A stretch of DNA of 64,000 bases from Nocardia terpenica (lineage in GTDB: Bacteria > Actinomycetota > Actinomycetes > Mycobacteriales > Mycobacteriaceae), in assembly GCF_013186535.1 (NCBI RefSeq), contig NZ_JABMCZ010000001.1, positions 1,364,001 through 1,428,000 on the forward strand. Reading direction: 5' to 3'. Below, in pieces: positions 55,400 through 62,535 of this stretch (position 1 is its first letter; every line of letters begins with the position of its first letter). Position numbers and translations under genes: made by a program. A model generated the notes under the pieces. The model searched no databases, had not been told where the DNA came from, and was given only the letters and a program-made list of their open reading frames with translations.

Positions 55400-55867
55400 T
55401 CAGCTCTCGGCCTGTTGCCGCTTGCGCGCCTCGAGCATGCGTCGATCCTCCTCCTCGCACTCCTGCAGCAGCGCCCGGTGTTCCGCGACATCCTCGGCGG
55501 TCACCGGTTTATGGGTCAGCTTGGCGGTCATCGACACCAGGGCGGTGCCGTCGTCGTCCTGCAGGAGCACCGACACCACGCCGACGGGTTCGGGCGCGGG
55601 CCGACCCTCCACGTGCGCGTCCAGAATGGCGTCCCGAGAGCGCTCCAGCGCGTCGTAACACGCCTGCTCGAAAAACGCACTGCCGACCTCGAAGTGGTTG
55701 TCCGCGACGTCCCCCGTCCACGGATGCTCGTCGTCCAGGCTCATCCTGCCCTGGTCCACCACCCTGTCGTCACGCCGTATCTCCCAGCGGTACTCCGCGT
55801 CCCGCTCGTTCGACACCTGGGACGCTCCGGCCGCACTCGAGTCGCTGCTGTTCGTAGGCACAACCAC
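55400..55867 (-). CDS. Small acidic protein of unknown function
   Basis: 155 residues from GTG 55867, which has GGGGAA 7 bases upstream; the frame goes further but into unlikely Arg-rich sequence. Ser-rich N-terminus, then YRWEIRRDDRVVDQGRMSL and a helix with AFFEQACYDALERSRDAILD, ending in a Glu/Arg-rich coiled coil. No family recognised; cytosolic. Divergent from the LysE-type gene. Confidence 0.5.
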   Translation of the reverse strand: MVVPTNSSDSSAAGASQVSNERDAEYRWEIRRDDRVVDQGRMSLDDEHPWTGDVADNHFEVGSAFFEQACYDALERSRDAILDAHVEGRPAPEPVGVVSVLLQDDDGTALVSMTAKLTHKPVTAEDVAEHRALLQECEEEDRRMLEARKRQQAES

Positions 55868-55965
55868 GATTGTTCCCCAATCTCGGTCCGCCCGTGGCCG
55901 AGTACGCGGTGCCACCGCGCGAAATTCGCTCGCCGCGCGGGGATCGCCGTGGCAGCATCGCGAGG

Positions 55966-56607
55966 ATGCCGCACTGGGTGTCCGTCCTTCCCCAATTCCT
56001 GCCTGCCTGTTTGATTCTCGCCGTGCTGCCCGGCCCGGCGACGGCATTGTTTCTACAGCGGTCGGTGCGCGACGGGCGGGCCGCCGGACTGGCGGCGGTG
56101 GCGGGGAACGAGATCGGCATATTCGGGTGGACGCTGGCGGGCGGGGCGGGATTGTCGGCCCTGCTGGTGGCCAATCGGATGCTCTACACCGGGGTGCACG
56201 TCGTCGGTGCGGTGGTACTGATCTGGCTCGGGGTGCAGGCGTGGCGCGGGGCGCGGCGCGACGAGGGTTTCGGTGCGGCCATGATGAAGGCGCTACCGGC
56301 GGGCCATACCCCGGCGGCGGCGTTCCGCGCCTCGTTGATCTCGATTGCCGCCAATCCGAAGGCGGCGGTCTTCGGGCTGACGATCCTGCCCCAGTTCCTG
56401 CCGAGCGCCGGGCCGGTGCTGCCCACCGTCCTGATTCTGGCCGCGATCCAGCTCGTCGTGGACACCGCCTGGTGCGTCGGCATTGTGCTGGCCGCCGACC
56501 GGGCCGGAAACTGGCTGCGGCGCACGGGCATCCGTCAGCGGATCGAGCGTGCTCTCGCCGCCGTCCTGATCGCCCTCGGCTTCGGGCTGGCCGCCGACGC
56601 CCGGTGA
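55966..56607 (+). CDS. LysE/RhtB-family exporter
   Basis: 213 residues with about six membrane helices: FLPACLILAVLPGPATALFL with the family's PGP motif, the GRAAGLAAVAGNEIGIFGW loop, LYTGVHVVGAVVLIWLGVQA, and LPTVLILAAIQLVVDTAWCV. The N-PKA motif (SIAANPKAAVFGLTILPQF) also marks the family. Exports amino acids or related compounds; substrate unknown. ATG 55966 with GCGAGG just before. Confidence 0.82.
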   Translation: MPHWVSVLPQFLPACLILAVLPGPATALFLQRSVRDGRAAGLAAVAGNEIGIFGWTLAGGAGLSALLVANRMLYTGVHVVGAVVLIWLGVQAWRGARRDEGFGAAMMKALPAGHTPAAAFRASLISIAANPKAAVFGLTILPQFLPSAGPVLPTVLILAAIQLVVDTAWCVGIVLAADRAGNWLRRTGIRQRIERALAAVLIALGFGLAADAR

Positions 56608-56614
56608 CGGGGGT

Positions 56615-58231
56615 TCACTCGCGGGCCCAGACCGGTGTGCCGCCGACCCAGGTCTGCACCACCGATGTCGTCCCGACCCGATCCGGATGGTCGACGATAT
56701 CGGTGTCGAGCACGGTGAAATCGGCGAGCATTCCCGGCGCCAGCCTGCCCTTGAGATGCGATTCGCCGGTGGCGGCCGCCGACCCGACCGTGTAGATCGC
56801 CAGCGCCTCCCGCACCGAGATGCGGTGTTCGGGGCCGAGGACCGTGCCGTCGGCCGCCGACGCGCGGGTGAGCAGGGATTCGATGGCCGCCAGCGGTTCC
56901 GCCGGAGTGGTCGGATAATCCGAGGATCCGGCGACGGTGATCCCCGCGTCGAGAAAGGCGCGGTGCGGCAGGATGCCGGTGGCGCGCTCGGCGCCGTAGT
57001 ACCTGACCAGCTGCGGGGCGTGCTGGCGAATTCCCCCGCTGAACGGGACCGGGGTGACGTCGGCGGCGCGAATCCGGTGCAGCAGTTCGGCATCCACCAT
57101 GCTGCAATGCTCGATGCGGTGATTGATCCGATTGCCCGGATTGCCCGCGCGGGCCGCCTCGATGGCGTCCAGCACCTCCGACACCGCCCGATCACCATTG
57201 GCGTGCACGCAGATGCGGCTGCCCGAATCGTGCACGCGCCGCACCAGATCCGCGAACTCCGCCCGATCGACGAGCCGAATCCCGTTGTCCGCGCCGGTAC
57301 CCGCCGCATACGGGTGGCGGCACAGGCAGGTCCCGCCGAACAATCCGCCGTCGTACATGGCCTTCACACCGACGAACCGCAGCCGCTCGTCCCCGAAACC
57401 CGAACGCAGGCCCAGCTGTTCGGCCGAGTCGAAGTAGGTGTTCCACAGCAGCATGCCCACCCGCGGGGTCAATGTCGCTGCGCTGCGGGCGATCTCGTAG
57501 ACCCGCCAGACCTGCGGGGTCACGATCGCATCGGTGTAGGAGGTGATGCCGACCGAATGCAGGTATTCGTTCTCCGCCAGCAGCGCACCGGCCAACTGCT
57601 CGTCGTCCAGCTCCGGAATCCATGGTGTGCGACCGGTTCCCGAGAAGTACGGATTCAGGAACGCCTGTTCGAACAGCCACCCGTCCAGCCGCCCCGCGTG
57701 GTCGCGCCCGAACTCGCCGCCGACCGGATCGGCCGTGTCGTCATCGATACCCAGCAGCCGTAGCGCCGCCGAATTCACCACCGCCGTATGCCAGTTGAAC
57801 AGCACCACGGCAATGGGTTTCGTCACCGAGATCCGGTCGAGCAGGTCGCGGGTCAGCCGCGGGTCCGCGCCGGGCATCCGCTGGGGGTGATATCCCGCCG
57901 CGAAGATCCACTCCCCGTCGGCCACCGTCGCGGCACGCTGCGCGATACGGGTGGTCAACGCGTCCACGTCGGCCGTGGTCGCGGGCGAGACATCCAGGCG
58001 CAGACGGGTTTCCGCCGTCACCGACGGATGACAGTGCGCGTCGTTGAACCCGGGCACGATGTGGTGCCCGCCGAGATCGACGATCCGGGCGGCCGCGAAT
58101 CGATCGCGCAGGTCGGCGAGCGACCCGACCGCGAGAATGCGATCGCCGATCAGCGCCATGGCCTCCGCGTCGGGGCCGTCGAGAGTGGTGATGCGCGCCG
58201 CGGTGACGAGCAGCGGCTGGCGTTCGATCAT
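56615..58231 (-). CDS. Metal-dependent amidohydrolase (YtcJ-like)
   Basis: 538 residues. The cyclic amidohydrolase signature is present: HIVPGFNDAHCHPS with the metal-binding His-x-His, ICVHANGDRAVSEVL and INHRIEHCSMV for the later ligands, and SSDYPTTPAEPL with the catalytic Asp. A terminal beta domain (LKGRLAPGMLADFTVLDTD) is typical of YtcJ-like enzymes. Substrate unknown. ATG 58231 overlaps the palindrome at 58226; the longer frame is unlike the family. Follows the HxlR gene on the same strand. Confidence 0.85.
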   Translation of the reverse strand: MIERQPLLVTAARITTLDGPDAEAMALIGDRILAVGSLADLRDRFAAARIVDLGGHHIVPGFNDAHCHPSVTAETRLRLDVSPATTADVDALTTRIAQRAATVADGEWIFAAGYHPQRMPGADPRLTRDLLDRISVTKPIAVVLFNWHTAVVNSAALRLLGIDDDTADPVGGEFGRDHAGRLDGWLFEQAFLNPYFSGTGRTPWIPELDDEQLAGALLAENEYLHSVGITSYTDAIVTPQVWRVYEIARSAATLTPRVGMLLWNTYFDSAEQLGLRSGFGDERLRFVGVKAMYDGGLFGGTCLCRHPYAAGTGADNGIRLVDRAEFADLVRRVHDSGSRICVHANGDRAVSEVLDAIEAARAGNPGNRINHRIEHCSMVDAELLHRIRAADVTPVPFSGGIRQHAPQLVRYYGAERATGILPHRAFLDAGITVAGSSDYPTTPAEPLAAIESLLTRASAADGTVLGPEHRISVREALAIYTVGSAAATGESHLKGRLAPGMLADFTVLDTDIVDHPDRVGTTSVVQTWVGGTPVWARE

Positions 58232-58240
58232 TGAATGATC
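58226..58240. promoter_or_regulatory. Palindrome over the amidohydrolase start
   Basis: GATCATTGAATGATC: 7-bp perfect arms around one G, covering the ATG. May be an operator or a fold that blocks translation initiation. Confidence 0.4.
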
Positions 58241-58268
58241 CTGTCCGATAACCCGGTTCGACGAAAGG

Positions 58269-58808
58269 CTATTTCGTCGTGCCGCGGGCGTGTGCGCGGG
58301 TGTCCAGCGGCTCGAGCAGCCGGTGCGGGGTGCGCATCGCGATCGACACCGCATCGGTGCGGCCCGGACGCATGCCGGGGCCGGGGTGCACCTCCAGTTC
58401 CTCCGGACCCGGGCTGTACCGGCAGGGCGCGCAGTATCCGGCTGCGTCGACCCGGGTGCCGCACTCGGCGTGAAAGAACAGCCGCTGCGCCGAGGGCGGG
58501 TCGGTCTGGTGCTCGCCCCACCGCATGAGCGCGTACAGCGCGGGCCACAGCGACCGCCCGCGCTCGGTCAGCACGTAGTCGTCGTGGCCGCCGCTGCGCT
58601 CCCGGACCAGGATGCCCTGCTCGATCAGCATGGAAAGCCGCTGGGTGAGAACGGCTTTCGAGATATCGAGGTGATCGGCGAAGTCGGTGAACCGGCGCAC
58701 GCCGTAGAAGGCGTCGCGCAGGATCAGCATCGTCCAGCGCTCACCGACCGCCTCCAGCGCGCGGGCCAGCGAGCAGTTCTGTTTCGGATAGCGGACTCCG
58801 AGTGCCAT
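58269..58808 (-). CDS. HxlR-family regulator
   Basis: 179 residues. The winged-helix core CSLARALEAVGERWTMLILR, RRFTDFADHLDISKAVLTQR and LSMLIEQGILVRERSGG is the HxlR signature, including the conserved early Cys that in some members senses oxidants. The C-terminal part holds CGTRVDAAGYCAPC, a possible zinc site. ATG 58808 is preferred over the longer frame. Divergent from the MFS transporter, probably its repressor. Confidence 0.85.
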   Translation of the reverse strand: MALGVRYPKQNCSLARALEAVGERWTMLILRDAFYGVRRFTDFADHLDISKAVLTQRLSMLIEQGILVRERSGGHDDYVLTERGRSLWPALYALMRWGEHQTDPPSAQRLFFHAECGTRVDAAGYCAPCRYSPGPEELEVHPGPGMRPGRTDAVSIAMRTPHRLLEPLDTRAHARGTTK

Positions 58809-58828
58809 GGCCACCAGTCTACGCACAC

Positions 58829-58890
58829 TTGGTCTGTTGACCGAACCTGACGGTCGCGCTTAGAGTCGAACGGTTCTATCACCAGACCAA
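58829..58890 (+). promoter_or_regulatory. Promoter and operator of the MFS gene
   Basis: TTGACC (58837-58842) and TAGAGT (58861-58866) with an 18-base spacer form a good promoter. TTGGTCTG (58829-58836) and CAGACCAA (58883-58890) are perfect inverted arms on either side of it, probably HxlR binding sites. AGGAG and ATG 58903 follow. Confidence 0.6.
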
Positions 58891-58902
58891 AGGAGCCTGC
58901 CG

Positions 58903-60297
58903 ATGGGAACGCAGCAGACGCGTACCCTCGCCGTCGCCGCCGCCGGAACGCTGCTGACGCTGGTCGCGTTCACCGCCACGCTGGCCACGATCAACCCGAC
59001 GGCGGTGGACCTCGCGGCCGATACCGCCGGGCGCACCTGGATTCTCAGCTCGATGAGCATCGGCCTGGGCGCGGTGCTGCTGTCGGCGGGCACCCTCGCC
59101 GACGACCACGGGCGGCGGCGCGTGTTCGTCGCCGGGGCCATCGTGCTGGCCGCCGCCTCGGTGGTGGCCGCGCTCGCACCGGGGGTGCTGCCGTTCGTGC
59201 TCGCCCGCGTCGCGCAGGGGGTGGGTGGCGCGGCGCTCATCGCGTCCTCCCTCGGCCTGATCGCGCACGCGTTCCCGGTCGGTCCCGCCCGCGCCACCGC
59301 CAGCGGGGTGTGGGGCGCGGCGGTCGGCGGCGGAATCGCGCTGGGGCCCTTGCTCGGTGCCGGATCCGATCGTGTCGTGGACTGGCGGGCCGCGCACTGG
59401 GTGATCGCGGGCGGCGCGCTGATCCTGGCCGTCGCCGCGCATCGGCTGGTCGCCGAATCGCGGGCCGAGCACGGCCGCGCCCTCGACATTCCCGGTACGG
59501 TGCTGCTCGCGGCGGGGATGAGCACGCTGCTGGCGGCCCTGATCCTCGGCCGGTCGGGGTGGACGCGGCCGGTGGTCGTCGCCTTGGCGATCGTGGCCGC
59601 GGTGCTGCTGGCGGCGTTCGTGCTCGTCGAGCTGCGCAGCCGGTCGGCCATGCTGGACCTTCGCCTGTTCGCCGCGCCCGCGTTCCTGGCCGCGACCGCC
59701 GCGGCGTTCGCGACCGGCGCCGGAGTCATCGCGCTCATGTCGTATCTGCTCGGTTTCGCCGTGACGGCACTGGGCTTTTCGACGCTCGGCTCGGCCTGGC
59801 TGATGTTCGGCTGGTCGGCGACCAGCATGGTCACCGCGTTGATCGCGCGCCGCATCCGGGTCTCGGGCCGGATGCAGCTGGCGATCGGGCTGGCGGCGGT
59901 CGGGCTGGGGCAGCTGAGCCTGCTGGGCATCGACGGCGGCGCCGGGTGGCCGCGGTTGCTGCCGTGCCTCATCGCGACCGGCGTGGTCAGCGGGGTCGTG
60001 AATGCCGCGCTCGGCCGCGAGGCGGTCGCGAGCGTGCCCGCCGGGCGCGGCAGCCTGGGCAGCGGCGCCAACAACACCGCCCGCTACGTGGGTTCGGCCA
60101 TCGGCGTCACCGTCGTCGCCGTGCTCGCGGCCCGGCCCGCCGGTGCCGCCGAGGCCGAGCTGCTGGCCGGGTGGAACCATGCCACGATCGTCACCGCGCT
60201 GGTGTCGTTCGCCGGTGCGCTGCTGGTGCTCGCCTGCCGCCCGCGGCGGGTGCCCGACCCGGCCCCCGCCGCGGTGCCGGTCGAAACCGCCTCGTAA
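58903..60297 (+). CDS. MFS drug-type exporter (DHA2-like)
   Basis: 464 residues with about 14 membrane helices. LADDHGRRRVFVAGAIVLAA is the loop 2-3 motif A of the superfamily, and ARVAQGVGGAALIASSLGLI the motif B region; IPGTVLLAAGMSTLLAALIL lies in the middle pair typical of the 14-helix DHA2 type. Proton-driven export of a small molecule or drug is expected. AGGAG eight bases before the ATG. Controlled by the neighbouring HxlR regulator. Confidence 0.87.
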   Translation: MGTQQTRTLAVAAAGTLLTLVAFTATLATINPTAVDLAADTAGRTWILSSMSIGLGAVLLSAGTLADDHGRRRVFVAGAIVLAAASVVAALAPGVLPFVLARVAQGVGGAALIASSLGLIAHAFPVGPARATASGVWGAAVGGGIALGPLLGAGSDRVVDWRAAHWVIAGGALILAVAAHRLVAESRAEHGRALDIPGTVLLAAGMSTLLAALILGRSGWTRPVVVALAIVAAVLLAAFVLVELRSRSAMLDLRLFAAPAFLAATAAAFATGAGVIALMSYLLGFAVTALGFSTLGSAWLMFGWSATSMVTALIARRIRVSGRMQLAIGLAAVGLGQLSLLGIDGGAGWPRLLPCLIATGVVSGVVNAALGREAVASVPAGRGSLGSGANNTARYVGSAIGVTVVAVLAARPAGAAEAELLAGWNHATIVTALVSFAGALLVLACRPRRVPDPAPAAVPVETAS

Positions 60298-60723
60298 CGA
60301 ACGGGATTCGCCGGGCCGGTGCGCGGGACGCCGGTTCGGCTCCCGCCCGGTTCGAATTCACGGCCGCCGGAACCGATTTCGAGGACCGGTCGGATTCGGC
60401 GTGTGCTTTCCGATATTCGTTCCGTCGAACACGCACCTGCAATTGCACCTGAGAAATTATCGGACCGGCCGGAGTGTCGCGGAAATAGCAAATATCCGGC
60501 GCTGCTCGATGACGACCGTAAGAAATGCATTTCGAAGATCGAAACAGGACTCGCTGCTAACCATTCGTAACCACGGGCCGTGCCGCCGCTGGCACGGGGG
60601 TGGACGGTCGGTCCAATCATTTTCGGAAAATCTTGGGTCACGATCCCGCAATACGATTGCGAATGTCTCGTATTCTGTATTTCTCAGGTTCGGTAGTGCC
60701 ACGTCCAATAATTGGGGTGTGTC
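60298..60723. other. Intergenic region, lower GC
   Basis: 426 bases with no convincing gene. The GC falls clearly from about 60400 to 60720 compared with both neighbours, with A/T-rich patches such as GAGAAATTATC and AATACGATTGCGAATG. It separates the MFS gene from the membrane/ATPase pair and would hold the promoter of that pair. The drop may mark an insertion boundary. Confidence 0.4.
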
Positions 60724-62535
60724 GTGGATCAGTTACCGGTGTGGGAATGCCGTGATCTAGCGGCGCGATTACTGGCGTCACGTCAGCGGTGGGGATGGGA
60801 GTTCGTTGTCCCCGACCCTCCGGTGCCGAGCCCGCTGCGCGATCATGCCCCGCGATGGGTCGAGGTGCCGCCACCCGAGCCGGTCGCGCGCGACCGGCGG
60901 CGGATGCGCAGCATTCCGGTCGTGCTGAGCGTCGGCGTGGTCGTCGCGGCGTGGGGATGCGTGTTGGCCGCGGCGTGGGGGCTGATGTTCTGGCCCGCGG
61001 TCGGCGGCGGCGTGCTGACCATTCCGGTCGCATGGTCGCTGCTGGTCGCGGCCCGGTATTCGGCCTCGCGCCGCCTGCACGAACAATGGCGCGCGGGGGA
61101 GTGGGCGCGGTTCCAGCGGGCGCTGGCGGACTGGAATGCCCGTGTCGCCGAACATGATCGCCACGAACAGGAGCGGGTGTCGTCGACGCTGCTGTGGCAC
61201 CCGCTGCATCCCGAACCGGGGTCCCGGCGGGTCAACGTATTCGGCGGCACCGCCGACGGGTGGGCGAGTCTGCTTGCCACACTGGGCCTTTCGATACTGT
61301 CGGAGGACTCGGGCCTGCTGGTGCTCGACTTCACCGAGCGGGCCGTGGCGGCGGATCTCGCCATGCTGGCCCGCACGGTCGGATTCCCCGTCGCCCTCGA
61401 CCGCCTCCCCGGCGACGGCATCGGCGGCCTGGACGACCTGTCCGCCGCCGAATCCGGCGAACTGCTGGCCGAGGCGCTGATCAGCGCGCGGGGCGCGCAG
61501 GCCGACGCGGCGCGGGCGCGGGCGGTGGATGCCGAGCTGATCGCGGCGGTGATCGCGGAACTGACCCCGCCGCACACGTTCGACCGCATCGCCGCCGGGT
61601 TGGCCGTGGTCTTGCGCACTCTCGACGTCGAGGCGCAGACCCTGCTGTCCGCCGACGAGGTCCGCCGCCTGAATCCGTTGCGGGACATGGTCGGAGCCTC
61701 CGCATTCGCCGTCGAGGAACTGCGCTTCGCCGCCGCCGCGCTCCGCTTGCTGGCACACCCCCGGCACGACGCGACACCACCGCCGGGGTCGTGGTGGCCC
61801 CGCGGCGGGTTGCGCGTGCTGGCCACCACCGATGCCCATGCGCGGCGCAAGGACCTGCTGGACCGATGGGTGTTCTTCCGGGTCCTGCACGCCATCCGAT
61901 CCGCCGCCACCGGGGTGGGCGCGGTGGCGCTCGCGGGCGCCGATCGCTTCGGCATGGCCGAGCTGGAGGCGCTGGCCCACCATGCCGCCCGTCTGGGGGT
62001 CCGATTGATTCTGTTGTTCGAGCATCTGCGCGGGGAACAGGCGCAGCTGCTCGGTGGTGCGGCGAGCGCCGGACTGCTGATGCAGCTGGGGCCCGCGGCG
62101 GAGGCGGGGGCCGCCGCGGATTTCGTCGGTCGCGGTTACCGTTTCGTGCTGTCCCAGCTGACCGAGCAGGTCGGCCGCGGCTTCACCGACGGCACGTCCG
62201 ACACCACCGGCGATTCGGTGACCGCGACCAGCACCGACAACTACTCGCCCAGTTCCGCGGGCCGATCCGATTCCCGATCGCGCGCGGTGACCTGGTCGCA
62301 GACCAGCAGCTGGTCGCGGTCGAGCTCCACCTCGACCTCGCACACCTGGGCCCGGGCCTACGAATACGCGGTGGAGCCCACCACCTTTCAGTCGCTGCCG
62401 CCGACCGCGTTCATCCTGGTGGAAACGACCCCGCGCGGGCGGCGGGTGGTGGCCGGGGACTGCAATCCCGGGATCGCGCTGCTGGACCGGGTGGCGACGC
62501 GTCCCCGCGGTGATTCCGAGGTCGTAACATGTTGA
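60724..62535 (+). CDS. Membrane protein with degenerate P-loop ATPase-like domain
   Basis: 603 residues from GTG 60724. Two membrane helices (IPVVLSVGVVVAAWGCVLAA and VLTIPVAWSLLVAARYS, about residues 65-112) precede a cytosolic domain ordered like a TraG/VirD4/FtsK NTPase, but where Walker A should be it has VFGGTADGWASLL with no Gly-Lys-Ser. Strands LLVLDFTE and GVGAVALAGADRFG sit where Walker B strands would be, and FVLSQLTEQVG resembles the following sensor strand. Ser/Thr-rich C-terminal part (about residues 495-550). Overlaps the ATPase gene by seven bases. No family name recognised. Confidence 0.6.
   Translation: MDQLPVWECRDLAARLLASRQRWGWEFVVPDPPVPSPLRDHAPRWVEVPPPEPVARDRRRMRSIPVVLSVGVVVAAWGCVLAAAWGLMFWPAVGGGVLTIPVAWSLLVAARYSASRRLHEQWRAGEWARFQRALADWNARVAEHDRHEQERVSSTLLWHPLHPEPGSRRVNVFGGTADGWASLLATLGLSILSEDSGLLVLDFTERAVAADLAMLARTVGFPVALDRLPGDGIGGLDDLSAAESGELLAEALISARGAQADAARARAVDAELIAAVIAELTPPHTFDRIAAGLAVVLRTLDVEAQTLLSADEVRRLNPLRDMVGASAFAVEELRFAAAALRLLAHPRHDATPPPGSWWPRGGLRVLATTDAHARRKDLLDRWVFFRVLHAIRSAATGVGAVALAGADRFGMAELEALAHHAARLGVRLILLFEHLRGEQAQLLGGAASAGLLMQLGPAAEAGAAADFVGRGYRFVLSQLTEQVGRGFTDGTSDTTGDSVTATSTDNYSPSSAGRSDSRSRAVTWSQTSSWSRSSSTSTSHTWARAYEYAVEPTTFQSLPPTAFILVETTPRGRRVVAGDCNPGIALLDRVATRPRGDSEVVTC

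Noticed and set aside
60778..62343. Long minus-strand frame opposite the membrane protein gene
   Set aside because: Arg/Gly/Gln-rich shadow of a gene with membrane helices and coupled downstream gene.
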